64,000 bases of DNA from Candidatus Magasanikbacteria bacterium RIFOXYC2_FULL_42_28 (GTDB lineage Bacteria; Patescibacteria; ABY1; Magasanikbacterales; GWA2-37-8), in contig MFQZ01000003.1 of the NCBI GenBank assembly GCA_001784435.1, forward strand, positions 1-64,000. The letters run 5' to 3'. Positions 18,303 through 27,910 of the stretch are shown piece after piece (position 1 is the first letter of the stretch; every line of letters starts with the position of its first letter). The position numbers and the translations under genes were made by a program. A model generated the notes under the pieces. The model did not search any database. It was not told the DNA's origin and saw nothing but the letters and a program-made list of their open reading frames with translations.

Positions 18303-19421
18303 ATGCGCGTAGCGCTAGTACACGACTATCTATTCCAAGACGGCGGAGCCGAAAGAGTGCTCCGCGCCCTCCATGAAATTTGGCCCGAGGCGCCGATTTT
18401 TGTTTTGTTTCATAATAAAGAAAAAATCAGTTCATCGGCCGAAACGCGCGAATCATTTTTAGCCAAATTACCGGGCGGACGCACCGCGTTTCAATGGTAT
18501 CTCCCTTGGATGCCGCTGGCCACTGAGCGCCATGATTTATCCGGCTTTGATTTGGTAATTTCTTCGTCCAGTATTTTCGCCAAAGGCATTATCACTTCCC
18601 CGGGCACTTTGCATATTTCTTACTGCCACACGCCGGCGCGCTTTTTGTGGGCCGATGGCCACGAATATTTATCTGATTTAAAACATTCGCCTTTTGTCAA
18701 ACTGATTTTACCCGGACTAATTCATCGTTTGCGTTTGTGGGACCAAATGAGCACGGCGCGCGTGGACCGCATCGTTGCCAATTCGCACACCGTGCGCAAT
18801 CGCATTTTAAAATATTATCGACGCGACTCGGAAGTGATTTACCCGCCAGTAAATACTAAACTTTTCAAAGCCAGCCCGCTCGTGGAAAATTATTTTGTCG
18901 CCGGTGGTCGGCTCGTCCCTTACAAACGATTAGATCTGGCCGTCAAGACATTCAATCGCCTTAAACTGCCGTTAAAAATTTTTGGCATTGGGCCGGAATT
19001 AACATACTTACAAAAAATCGCCAAATCCAACATTGAATTTTTAGGAAAAATATCCGAAATGGATAAAGCGAGTTTACTCGCCCACGCCCAAGCGTTTATC
19101 CACCCTCAATTGGAGGACTTTGGCATCACGCCGGTCGAATCAATGGCCGCCGGCCGGCCGGTAATCGCCTATGGCCAAGGTGGAGCCACCGAGACCATCA
19201 CCCACGGTGAAACCGGTGTCTTATTTCCCCGCCAAAATTGGGAATCACTTTATCAAGCCGTGCGAGATTTTGACGGCAAGGCCTGGGATAGCGAAAAGTT
19301 ACACGCCCAAGCGGAAAAATTTTCTACCGAAGAATTTAAACAAAAAATCAGCCGATACGTGGCTGACTCTTATGATGAATTCAAAAAAGGTTTTAATCAG
19401 TGCGAGTTGAAATTAAAATAA
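18303..19421 (+). CDS. Glycosyltransferase family 4
   Basis: 372 aa with the GT-B fold. The N-terminal domain has VHDYLFQDGGAERVL and the SYCHTPARFLW segment. The C-terminal donor domain has PYKRLD and the E-x7-E motif region EDFGITPVESMAAGRPV. It resembles mannosyltransferases that extend lipid-linked oligosaccharides. Its 3' end overlaps the convergent Nramp-like gene by 9 nt. Confidence 0.9.
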   Translation: MRVALVHDYLFQDGGAERVLRALHEIWPEAPIFVLFHNKEKISSSAETRESFLAKLPGGRTAFQWYLPWMPLATERHDLSGFDLVISSSSIFAKGIITSPGTLHISYCHTPARFLWADGHEYLSDLKHSPFVKLILPGLIHRLRLWDQMSTARVDRIVANSHTVRNRILKYYRRDSEVIYPPVNTKLFKASPLVENYFVAGGRLVPYKRLDLAVKTFNRLKLPLKIFGIGPELTYLQKIAKSNIEFLGKISEMDKASLLAHAQAFIHPQLEDFGITPVESMAAGRPVIAYGQGGATETITHGETGVLFPRQNWESLYQAVRDFDGKAWDSEKLHAQAEKFSTEEFKQKISRYVADSYDEFKKGFNQCELKLK

Positions 19422-20702
19422 AATATCTTTCGCCCAATTGATAATGTGATCGCCCGCGTTGGGAAAAATACTAACAACGAGCAACAGTAAACTCACGAGC
19501 GACAACCGCACCACCGCTTCCCAAGTAACCAAATTATACCAAAATTTTTGAAATTTGCTCGGTTCCGGTAGCCCGAGTTTTTTTGTTTTGTTCATGAGTA
19601 ACGCCACGAACACCAAAATTACTGGGAGTAAAATCGCGTTCACCACCTGCGCCGAAACCATAATGTGAAACAACGACAAAAATGGCAACAGCACTATTAC
19701 CGAAGCGATGCCAATTATTACCGCCATCAGTCCATAAAACCACGGGGCTTCTTTCCAGGTGCGATTCATGCCATATTCAAACCCCAAGGCCTCACAAATA
19801 GTATAGCTCGTGGTTAATGGCAAAATAAACGCGCCCAAAAGTGACGCGCAAAAAAATCCAAACCCAAACAAAAACTCGGCCCAGTTGCCCAAAATTGGCC
19901 GCAAGGATAAAGCGGCGCTTTTGGCGCTATCCACCACAATGCCATTATCATACAAAACATTTTTGGTAGTAATTATTATCATCGCCGCGATCAAACAGGT
20001 AAAAAACGCGCTCAAAAATACTTCCCATTTCTCAATTTTAAAATACTTAGGGCTGACGCCTTTGTCTACGATATAGGACTGAATAAAAAACTGCCCCCAC
20101 GGCGTGACGGTCGTGCCCATAATGCCCAAAAATGCCACAAGATAGGCACTGCCAAAAGAAAAATGCGGCACTGTCAGCGCGCGCCCAACTTCGGCCCAAT
20201 CCGGTTGCGCCATCACCGCCGCGAAAACATAAACAACAAAAAATAATGATATCAATAAAAAAAATCTTTCCACTTTTTTAAATGAACCTTTGTACAAAAT
20301 CCACCAAATTAAAACCGCAAAAATCGGCACGGTGATAAATTTACTGACGCCAAAAATTTCAAATGAACTCGCGATACCAGCCATTTCCGAAGCCGACACC
20401 GCGGTATTGGCGATAAATAATGTTAAGAGCGCGAGCACGGTGGCGCGTACGCCGAAATTTTCCCGAATCAATGCCGACAGACCTTTGCCGGTATAAATTC
20501 CTAAACGCGCTCCGACGCTTTGAGTGACGAATAAAGTGATGACATTAAGCGTCAAAACCCATAACAATAGATAACCAAAACGCGAACCGGCGTAAGCGTA
20601 GGTGCTAATACCGCCGGCATCGTTATTAGCCGCGCCCGCGATGAGCCCGGGACCGACAACGCCCAGCGCAATCACAATTTTTGGCCAAAAATTTTTAAAC
20701 AT
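19413..20702 (-). CDS. Nramp-family (SLC11-like) divalent metal transporter with altered metal site
   Basis: 429 aa with about 11 membrane helices. The first helix contains NNDAGG (26-31) where canonical Mn/Fe transporters have DPGN. The helix 6 site reads TPWG (GTTVTPWGQFF) where MPHN is usual, so both the Met and Asn metal ligands are missing. This points to a non-canonical clade, possibly the Nramp-related Mg transporters. The gene directly follows (7 nt) a soluble MgtE_N/CBS protein, which fits Mg2+ handling. Substrate assignment is inferred. Confidence 0.85.
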   Translation of the reverse strand: MFKNFWPKIVIALGVVGPGLIAGAANNDAGGISTYAYAGSRFGYLLLWVLTLNVITLFVTQSVGARLGIYTGKGLSALIRENFGVRATVLALLTLFIANTAVSASEMAGIASSFEIFGVSKFITVPIFAVLIWWILYKGSFKKVERFFLLISLFFVVYVFAAVMAQPDWAEVGRALTVPHFSFGSAYLVAFLGIMGTTVTPWGQFFIQSYIVDKGVSPKYFKIEKWEVFLSAFFTCLIAAMIIITTKNVLYDNGIVVDSAKSAALSLRPILGNWAEFLFGFGFFCASLLGAFILPLTTSYTICEALGFEYGMNRTWKEAPWFYGLMAVIIGIASVIVLLPFLSLFHIMVSAQVVNAILLPVILVFVALLMNKTKKLGLPEPSKFQKFWYNLVTWEAVVRLSLVSLLLLVVSIFPNAGDHIINWAKDILF

Positions 20703-20709
20703 AAAATAC

Positions 20710-21921
20710 TTACGCTCTCGGACGCATCGTGCGCATCACGTCGTCAATGGTAACCACCCCCAACATCTTGTGATCTTTGTCCAAAACCGCCACGCTAAAC
20801 AAATTATAGCGCGTCATCATATCACAAATATAATTAAGATTATCATCCGGGCTTAGGGTCGGCAAACGCTTCTGTTTTTTGATTACTTCGCGCAATTTTT
20901 GTTCCGGTTTTGCCAAAAGCAAACGCCGCAGCGAAATAGCGCCTCGAAATACGCCTTCGGTATTAATACCATAAATATACAAAATGGAACGAAATCGCGC
21001 GGAAAATTTACGAACTTCTTCCATTGCTTGCGCCACGGTCAAATCTAAACTAACCGGAATATAATCAACGGTCATAAGACCACCCGCCGTATCATCGTCG
21101 TGCGCCAATAACTTCTTAACTGCTTGATGGCGCTCATCTCCTAAAAACGACAAATAAACCGCGGCATCAGATTTAGAAAATGATTGAATCAAATCCACCA
21201 CTTCATCGGTGGACATATTATCTAAAATTTGGCGAATCCGCCCTGGGTCAAAACTTTTTAAAAATTTCTTTTGAGTTTCTTCATCCATTTCTTCCAACAC
21301 TTTGGCGGCACTACGCGGATCTAAATAACCAACTAACTTACTACCGCGTTTTAAATGTAAGTCCTCGATAATATCGGCCATATCGGCCGGATGCAAACGA
21401 TGAAAATTACTGGCCAACGCCCCGATTTTTAAAGTCCCGCGCACGGGCGAAGCATCGCGCCAATCAATCAAATTGGTTTTAAGTAAATGAAAAACATCTA
21501 ACCACAAAAGTCCAAGGCGCCGAAACAATCCGCGCACACTCACATCAATCCCCACCACGCGCATTTTATCGTCCACCACCGCGAAACGCAAATCATTGGC
21601 TCGCACCACGCGCGCGCCGTTGATATCCATAATTTGTTGATCGTAAATATCGTCCACGAGCGAAAGACAACCGGTGGGACGCTCGGTAACGCGCTCTAAT
21701 TTATCCCAAACCCGACGCAATACCACTCCGGATTTACTAATATGCTCGGTTTCTCCGTAAGGAATATAAAATAATCCTCCGCCTTTTCCGGCAATAACCA
21801 AAAATTCCAACGGAGCATATTCGCCGTCTTGTGATTTAATTAAAATATCTTTTAAGCGACCGACGACTTTTTCCGAAGCATCAGTGACATCGGATTTTAA
21901 AATACCGCTAAAATACATCAT
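20710..21921 (-). CDS. MgtE_N / CBS-domain protein without a channel
   Basis: From the ATG at 21921 the protein is about 403 aa. It has a PRC-barrel-like N-terminal part (VGRLKDILI, GEYAPLEFLVI), an MgtE intracellular N domain (HPADMADIIEDL, VLEEMDEETQKKFL) and two CBS domains (AGGLMTVDYIPV, VVTIDDVMR). The five-helix membrane domain of MgtE is absent. In MgtE these cytosolic domains sense Mg2+ and gate the channel. The adjacent Nramp-like transporter may be the membrane partner. The frame stays open to an ATG at 21993, but the extra 24 residues are hydrophobic and unlike the family start. Confidence 0.85.
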   Translation of the reverse strand: MMYFSGILKSDVTDASEKVVGRLKDILIKSQDGEYAPLEFLVIAGKGGGLFYIPYGETEHISKSGVVLRRVWDKLERVTERPTGCLSLVDDIYDQQIMDINGARVVRANDLRFAVVDDKMRVVGIDVSVRGLFRRLGLLWLDVFHLLKTNLIDWRDASPVRGTLKIGALASNFHRLHPADMADIIEDLHLKRGSKLVGYLDPRSAAKVLEEMDEETQKKFLKSFDPGRIRQILDNMSTDEVVDLIQSFSKSDAAVYLSFLGDERHQAVKKLLAHDDDTAGGLMTVDYIPVSLDLTVAQAMEEVRKFSARFRSILYIYGINTEGVFRGAISLRRLLLAKPEQKLREVIKKQKRLPTLSPDDNLNYICDMMTRYNLFSVAVLDKDHKMLGVVTIDDVMRTMRPRA

Positions 21922-22019
21922 ATTGGCGACATTAAATTTCAGCTTAATTATACCCCCAAAAAACAAAAAAATCAATATGGACAAAACTACCAAAAAAAGA
22001 TATGATTAAGAAAGAATAT

Positions 22020-23138
22020 ATGCGAATTGGAATTGACGCGCGGATGTATGGCCCAAAACAAGGCGGACTCGGACGATACATTCAGCAACTAATTTTAAAC
22101 TTGGAAAAAATTGATAGCGTTAACGAATACGTAATTTTTTTGCGTAAGGAAAATTGGGATGAATTTACGCCAACCGCGCCGAATTTTACGAAAAAATTAG
22201 CCGACATTCATTGGTACGGCTGGCGCGAACAACTGCTTTTACCAAAAATTTTAAATACTGCCAAAGTAGATTTAATGCATTTCCCCCATTGGAATGTGCC
22301 ATTTTTTTATCGCCAGCCATTTGTCGCGACTATTCATGATTTATTGCTACTTCACTATCCCACTCGCGCCGCCAGCACTCTCGGACCGATTTCGTATTTC
22401 TTCAAAAATATTGCATTTAAATTTATTTTAAACCACACTGCCAAATCTGCCAAACAAATTATTACGCCGTGCGAGTTTGTAAAAAACGATATTGTAAAAA
22501 CGTTAAAAATAAATCCCGAAAAAATTGCCGTCACACTTTTAGCGCCGACGCTAAGCGTCGGCCATGGGACGTTAAGCGTCCCGCCCGATAACCTCCCCAC
22601 CCAACCCTATGTTTTATACGTTGGCGTGGCCTTCCCCCACAAAAACCTGCCCGGTCTGATTCGCGCTTGGAAAATTTTTACAGAAAAATATGACAACAGT
22701 TATCGCTTAGTTTTAGTTGGTAAGGAAAATTATTTTTACAGACAACTTCAAAATCATCCCCTTGTTAAAGAATTGAAAAACAAACCAATTTTCACCGGCT
22801 TTGTGCCGGACGAACAGTTGGCGCATTTTTATCAAAACGCATCGCTGTATATTTTTCCGTCGCTCTACGAAGGATTTGGTGTGCCACCGCTGGAAGCAAT
22901 GCAATATAATATTCCGGTCGCGTCCTCAAACCGCACCTGCCTGCCCGAAATTTTAAAAGACGCGGTGGTATATTTTGATCCGGAAAACTACGAAGCAATA
23001 GCCGAAACGATAAAACACGCGCTCACTGACGAAAATTTACGCAAAAATCTCATAATTAAAGGCCAAAATCTTCTCAAGAATTACTCTTGGGACGCGACTA
23101 CCAAACAAACGCTCAAAATTTACCAAAATTGGGGATAA
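22020..23138 (+). CDS. Glycosyltransferase family 4
   Basis: 372 aa from the ATG at 22020 (MRIGIDARM, the family start; an in-frame ATG at 22002 adds six residues). GT-B fold with GGLGRYIQQL in the acceptor domain and LYVGVAFPHKN, YEGFGVPPLEAM and IPVASSN in the donor domain. The linker between the domains contains two in-frame palindromic repeats (22545-22582). It is divergent from the MgtE_N gene and followed by the DUF4012 gene. Confidence 0.92.
   Translation: MRIGIDARMYGPKQGGLGRYIQQLILNLEKIDSVNEYVIFLRKENWDEFTPTAPNFTKKLADIHWYGWREQLLLPKILNTAKVDLMHFPHWNVPFFYRQPFVATIHDLLLLHYPTRAASTLGPISYFFKNIAFKFILNHTAKSAKQIITPCEFVKNDIVKTLKINPEKIAVTLLAPTLSVGHGTLSVPPDNLPTQPYVLYVGVAFPHKNLPGLIRAWKIFTEKYDNSYRLVLVGKENYFYRQLQNHPLVKELKNKPIFTGFVPDEQLAHFYQNASLYIFPSLYEGFGVPPLEAMQYNIPVASSNRTCLPEILKDAVVYFDPENYEAIAETIKHALTDENLRKNLIIKGQNLLKNYSWDATTKQTLKIYQNWG
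22545..22582. repeat. Two palindromes in frame in a GT4 gene
   Basis: CCGACGCTAAGCGTCGG (22545-22561) and GGGACGTTAAGCGTCCC (22566-22582) belong to the family at 9628-9702. They encode APTLSVGHGTLSVPPD in the inter-domain linker, a place that tolerates insertion. Confidence 0.85.
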
Positions 23139-23190
23139 CTTCCTGCCCAAACCAGCAAAAAAATGGTATAATACCGCTGTCAGAAATTCA

Positions 23191-25779
23191 TTGCTTGTCA
23201 TGAAAAATTCTTCATTTAATAAAAAATCCGTGCAACGGCGTTGTTGCGGTGTTTGTGGCAAACATGGCCACAACAAATCTACCTGTTCCGGCTTCGCCTT
23301 GCGGGCTACGCCGGACAAGTCCGGCTTTGCTTTACGGGATACGCCGAGCGAGTCGATTTTAGAACCAGCAAAAATCATGCCGGCTAAATATTCTCCGGCT
23401 TTGCCAACTCCTAATCGTGGTATTGGTTTTTTTGTTCATCATGTCAGTGGCGCGCCTCAAACTTCGGCGCACGTGGTAAATTTAAAAAATACTAAAACTG
23501 ATGTTTGGGAAAAGGTACAAGCCATTGCCCCGGAACAAGACACCAATCTTTACCACCACTATCACGAAATTCCGACCGCGCCCCAACCGAACTTTTCCGT
23601 TCCTGTTAAAAAAACCATCATAATCACCGATGAATTTGATCTGCCGGTATTGCAACAAACCGATGAAACGGTGATAGCGCCAAAACAGTCGCTGATAGAG
23701 CAAACAATCGCGTTTGCCCCGACTCCCAAAAAACGCGACGTTTTGGCAGCTGATTTAAAAAATTACACTAACGCCAAATTAAATAACCTGCGCGCTAACG
23801 TCAAAAATTTAGCCAACAACAGTTTGTTTTGGAAACGTAGCGCCGCGATTATGACTGCCGTCCTGATTTTTGGCATTGCCCCCATTCCGGCGCAACAATA
23901 CGCGCGCGGTTTAAAATTTTCCGTGGCGACCGTAGCCGAAAACAGTTTGGCCGGTTTTTCATCTTTACAAAAATCAGTTACCTCATTATTTTCCGCCAAT
24001 ACCGCCCAAGCTCAAACCGATTTGGACAGCGCTCTCACCAGTTTTAATCTGGCCGTAGATACCATGCAAACCAAGCACCGATTTTTACAAACTTTGGCGC
24101 GCGCCCTACCGCTTGTCAACACCGAATTTGAAAGTCGACAAAATATAATCTTGGCCGGCCAAAACATTGCTTTGGGGAATTCCCATTTACTTTCGGCTTA
24201 CAACAATAGCAACGCCACCGCCTCCACCACTTTAACCGACCGCCTGAAAACAATTTCCATTGGCTTAAACTCCGCCCTGCCCAATTATCAATCCGCTTTA
24301 GAACTCTTAAAACCGGTCAAAGAAAATGTTTTACCGGAAGAATATCGCGCTGAATTTAATAAATTCAAGATATTGTTTAGCGCCCTGGTTGGTGATCTAG
24401 ATAACCTCTCTAAATTAACCGATCAGTTACCGGAAATTTTTGGTGGACAAGGATTACGACGCTATTTACTCGTGTTTCAAAATGAACACGAATTACGTCC
24501 GACCGGCGGATTTATGGGTAGTTTCGCCCTGCTGGAAGTAAAAGACGGTCAAATTATAAACATCGATGTCCCACCTAACGGCTCTTACGCCTTGCGTTAC
24601 ACGAGCGATGTATATTTGGAACCACCGGCACCCCTACTTTTAATTAACAGCCGTTTTGAATTTCAGGATTCCAATTGGTATCCGGATTTCCCGGCTAACG
24701 CGCAAAAAGCGCTTTGGTTCTTCCGCCACAGCCGTGGTATTACGGCTGACGGCGTGATTGCCATTAACAGCAGTGTATTTGAAAAATTATTAAAAATTAT
24801 CGGCCCGATTACCGACGATAATCGCCAAGTGGTATTAGCGCACGATAGCGCTTTGGGCACGCTCCAAGCGATTGTGGAGACGGGCGCGGAGAAAAAAGAA
24901 GGACGCCCCAAACAAATCATCACCGATTTAACACCAAAAATAATTGACGCGGTTTTAAAACCAAAGACCGACCAACTGTTGCCAATTTTATCAGGTCTGC
25001 AAAATTCTCTGAAAGAAAAGCAGATCCAAGCATATTTTACGGATGAAAAAGCGCAAAGCGCGATTACCGAATACGGCTGGGGCGGAGAAATTTTGCCAAC
25101 CGACGGCAATCAGGATTATTTATTTGTGGTAAATACCAACATCCACGGTGAAAAAAGCGACGCGCGCATGATCCAAACGGTGAGTCATGAAGCCAAGATT
25201 GACGACGTTGGTACCATAACCAATACCGTCGTCATCACTCGTACTCATACCGGCACACGTGGTGAAAAATTTTATGGCGTCGATAATATTGATTACTTGC
25301 GTATATATGTTCCGGCGGAAAGCGAGCTCGTCAGCGCCCAAGGGTTTACTTGGCCGGAAGAAGAACAATTTTTTGCGCCCACGCCCGGAGCTACTATCGA
25401 CACCGATTTAATTAAAAAAGAAAAAGAAATTAAATTTGACCAAAGAAGTGGCACTAGAATTACCGAAGAATTTGGCAAAACCGCTTTTGGCAATTGGCTC
25501 ATTACTGAACCCGGACAAACCACGCAAGCCACTTTTATATATCATTTGCCATTTAAAGTGAACCCAGCGGAAAACGGTGGTTTGGCTAATTATCAACTGA
25601 TAGTCCAAAAACAAAGCGGTATTAACAGCACTTTTGACAGCCAAATTATCACCCCTGATTCAGTAGAACCAAAATGGGCCGACGGTGTGGGTACGATCTT
25701 GGCATCCAACGGAGTGCGCGTGGAACCACTGACGCTTGATACCAACAAAATTTGGAGTTTAGTAATGAAAAAACGCTAA
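23191..25779 (+). CDS. DUF4012-domain surface protein
   Basis: 862 aa, or 859 aa from the ATG at 23200. A Cys-rich start (RRCCGVCGKHGHNKSTC) is followed by a segment encoded by palindromic repeats and a disordered region. One membrane helix lies near residues 218-236. A long extracytoplasmic DUF4012 domain follows (QNEHELRPTGGFMGSF, NSRFEFQDSNWYPDFP). The family is common in Patescibacteria and Gram-positives and its function is unknown; location next to glycosyltransferases suggests an envelope role. Confidence 0.88.
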   Translation: MLVMKNSSFNKKSVQRRCCGVCGKHGHNKSTCSGFALRATPDKSGFALRDTPSESILEPAKIMPAKYSPALPTPNRGIGFFVHHVSGAPQTSAHVVNLKNTKTDVWEKVQAIAPEQDTNLYHHYHEIPTAPQPNFSVPVKKTIIITDEFDLPVLQQTDETVIAPKQSLIEQTIAFAPTPKKRDVLAADLKNYTNAKLNNLRANVKNLANNSLFWKRSAAIMTAVLIFGIAPIPAQQYARGLKFSVATVAENSLAGFSSLQKSVTSLFSANTAQAQTDLDSALTSFNLAVDTMQTKHRFLQTLARALPLVNTEFESRQNIILAGQNIALGNSHLLSAYNNSNATASTTLTDRLKTISIGLNSALPNYQSALELLKPVKENVLPEEYRAEFNKFKILFSALVGDLDNLSKLTDQLPEIFGGQGLRRYLLVFQNEHELRPTGGFMGSFALLEVKDGQIINIDVPPNGSYALRYTSDVYLEPPAPLLLINSRFEFQDSNWYPDFPANAQKALWFFRHSRGITADGVIAINSSVFEKLLKIIGPITDDNRQVVLAHDSALGTLQAIVETGAEKKEGRPKQIITDLTPKIIDAVLKPKTDQLLPILSGLQNSLKEKQIQAYFTDEKAQSAITEYGWGGEILPTDGNQDYLFVVNTNIHGEKSDARMIQTVSHEAKIDDVGTITNTVVITRTHTGTRGEKFYGVDNIDYLRIYVPAESELVSAQGFTWPEEEQFFAPTPGATIDTDLIKKEKEIKFDQRSGTRITEEFGKTAFGNWLITEPGQTTQATFIYHLPFKVNPAENGGLANYQLIVQKQSGINSTFDSQIITPDSVEPKWADGVGTILASNGVRVEPLTLDTNKIWSLVMKKR
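23286..23355. repeat. Palindromic repeats in frame in the DUF4012 gene
   Basis: TCCGGCTTCGCC...TACGCCGGA is followed by CAAGTCCGGC and a second similar unit ending GCGAGTCG. They encode about residues 32-55. The same sequence type makes extra stems in rnpB (13196-13222). Confidence 0.8.
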
Positions 25780-25801
25780 ATCTTAATCTAAAAAATAAGT
25801 T

Positions 25802-25830
25802 CCCGCCACAAGCGGGTCCGCCTCTGGCGG
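25802..25830. repeat. Short palindromic repeat
   Basis: CCCGCCACAAGCGGG followed by CCGCCTCTGGCGG. Related units are at 27783-27812 and 48154-48170. Confidence 0.7.
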
Positions 25831-25847
25831 ATAATTATAAAATTTTT

Positions 25848-27716
25848 ATGTCAGACACTCCTGAATTTTCCGTCAAACCGTTGGAAGAGGAAGAAAAACC
25901 CAAACGCCGTCGCGCCGTGCCACGCCGTAAAACCGTTAAAAAAAGTCCACTGGAAAGCGACTTGGCTATGGCCCGGCATTTGGATGCGATTTACAAAGAT
26001 GAAAACGGCGACATGCCGGACATGAAAAAAATTGACGTTAAAAAAGGAGGAAAATTTTTCCGCCGGGTATTTGTTTTTCTGATTATGCTGGGACTGCTCG
26101 CGGCCGCGGCCTGGGCCGGATTTTTTATGATGCCTTCGGCGCAAAAACCGGTGTCTGACCAAGTTACTTTAAAAATTACCGGACCGGAAGACGCGGAGTT
26201 GGGTGCGACTACCACTATTACCATTACTTACGAAAACAACCAACGCGTAGCCTTGAATAACGTGGTGCTAACTATGCGCTACCCCGAGGGCTTTATGGTA
26301 CTGGCAAGCGATGTGCCGGCCGAAAACCCGACTTTCACCGAATGGCAACTAAATTCACTGCCCGCCCGCCAAACAGGCGAGGTGATTATCACCGGCAAAA
26401 TGTACGGCTCGCCCGATACGGTGATGGCCTGGCGCGCGTTTTTAAACTACCGCCCGACGAATTTCCAATCCGATCTGCAAACCATGGCCACTTTCGAAAA
26501 TAAAATTACCCGCTCTCCTTACACTCTAAAACTGGCCGGTCCGGATAAAATAGGCGCGGGCAAAGAAGCCAATTTTACCGCCACCTTAGAAAACGCCGGC
26601 ACCGAATGGCTTAACGGCTTAACAGTGGTGCCAATCTTTCCGGCAAATTTCCGCTTGTCTTCGTCCACACCTACTCTTACCAAAACCGCTTGGGTGATAA
26701 CACCGGGCACGAGCACACAATCGGAAATTAAATTCAGCGGACAATTTTCCGAAAACGCTGACCCGCTTGCTAAAATAAAATTACAAGTAATCTGGACGGA
26801 CGCGGCCGGCGAGCGCCATCTAATTGCTGAAAATGAATTCGGCGCGGAACTAATCAAAAATTCGCTTTCCGCAAGTTTGGCGGTTAACGGCACTTTAACC
26901 AAAGCCGCCAGTTTCCCCGGCGATATGTTAAACGCCACCATTGTTTTGAAAAATGGCAGTGATAGTGATATGACTAAAATGTCGGTAAAATTAAAATTTG
27001 ACGCGCCCAGTTATGGCAAAGTTAGCGTGCTAAATTGGGCGGATTCGGAAGAAAAATTTAATGGCGTAATCAAAGGCACACAAGTGTCTGACACCGTTAG
27101 ACGCGGGGAAATTGTTTGGGATGGCAGTAAAATTCCGGAACTGAAAAAATTAGTTGTTGGCAAAGAAATAACCTGGGACATGCAATTGCCGGTTAAAGAT
27201 ACTAAAACCGCCGACTGGGAAGCAGTCAAAGAATTTTTGGCCACCGGAGTGGTAGAGGTAACTTTTACGGATAAAAACAATATCACCCAAACACTAACAA
27301 GTAATCAAATTGAAATTATTTTCAATTCCGACCTCAAAGCCGAGGTACGCGACGAAATAAAAACCGGCGCGACCGGCAATGACGAACACGCCATCAGCTG
27401 GGTAATAACCAACACCTTGCACCCGCTTAAAAATGTTACGTTATCAGCCGACATTTACGGCGACGTAGAAGTAAAATTACCCGCCACCCCACCCGCCGGT
27501 AAATTGGATTACGACAGCGTCGCTAAACATTTAACCTGGACCATTGACGAGATGACGGTTAATACTGATGTGCTCGCCTTGCCGTTCACGGTCGTGCTCA
27601 AAACCAAAAATCCCACCCAAAATGTGCTCGTTTCCAAAGTGCGCGTGCAGGCGTTAGATAATGTTACCGGTGAACAACTAAATTTGATGGCGGATGAAAT
27701 TGGGCTGACACAATAA
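25848..27716 (+). CDS. Membrane-anchored protein with Ig-like/DUF11-type repeats
   Basis: 622 aa from the ATG at 25848; an upstream in-frame ATG at 25752 overlaps the previous gene and reads through a repeat, so I reject it. A basic cytoplasmic head (KPKRRRAVPRRK) precedes a membrane helix at about residues 73-94. A long extracellular part of repeated beta-sandwich modules follows, e.g. KITGPEDAELGATTTITITY and LAGPDKIGAGKEANFTATL. It is probably a surface structural protein functioning with the DUF4012 protein encoded 68 nt upstream. Confidence 0.78.
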   Translation: MSDTPEFSVKPLEEEEKPKRRRAVPRRKTVKKSPLESDLAMARHLDAIYKDENGDMPDMKKIDVKKGGKFFRRVFVFLIMLGLLAAAAWAGFFMMPSAQKPVSDQVTLKITGPEDAELGATTTITITYENNQRVALNNVVLTMRYPEGFMVLASDVPAENPTFTEWQLNSLPARQTGEVIITGKMYGSPDTVMAWRAFLNYRPTNFQSDLQTMATFENKITRSPYTLKLAGPDKIGAGKEANFTATLENAGTEWLNGLTVVPIFPANFRLSSSTPTLTKTAWVITPGTSTQSEIKFSGQFSENADPLAKIKLQVIWTDAAGERHLIAENEFGAELIKNSLSASLAVNGTLTKAASFPGDMLNATIVLKNGSDSDMTKMSVKLKFDAPSYGKVSVLNWADSEEKFNGVIKGTQVSDTVRRGEIVWDGSKIPELKKLVVGKEITWDMQLPVKDTKTADWEAVKEFLATGVVEVTFTDKNNITQTLTSNQIEIIFNSDLKAEVRDEIKTGATGNDEHAISWVITNTLHPLKNVTLSADIYGDVEVKLPATPPAGKLDYDSVAKHLTWTIDEMTVNTDVLALPFTVVLKTKNPTQNVLVSKVRVQALDNVTGEQLNLMADEIGLTQ

Positions 27717-27730
27717 TCCATCAATAACAA

Positions 27731-27762
27731 AAAATTCTCGATCATGCATCGAGAATTTTTTT
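27731..27762 (+). terminator. Intrinsic terminator
   Basis: AAAATTCTCGAT-CATGC-ATCGAGAATTTT with a trailing T run, 15 nt after the stop of the Ig-like protein. Confidence 0.85.
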
Positions 27763-27905
27763 AATGTCAAATTTCCAATTTCTCCGCCAAAGGCGGATCG
27801 GCCTGTGGTGGACAATGTCAAACCAAATCCAAAGTTCAAATTACAAATTTGATATTTTGATTTTGACATTGATTTGACATTGCCCATTTTGATTTTGAAA
27901 TTTAA
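27763..27905. repeat. A/T-rich inverted repeat with a nested palindrome
   Basis: A copy of the 2048-2162 family (TGTCAAATTTCCAATTT ... GACATTGATTTGACATTG). It is interrupted at 27783-27812 by a GC-rich unit CCGCCAAAGGCGG plus GGCCTGTGGTGG, so one repeat family sits inside another. Confidence 0.75.
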
Positions 27906-27910
27906 GAATT

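Noticed and set aside
25752..25848. Early start of the Ig-like protein
   Set aside because: It overlaps the DUF4012 gene end and runs through a palindromic repeat; the ATG at 25848 gives a normal start.
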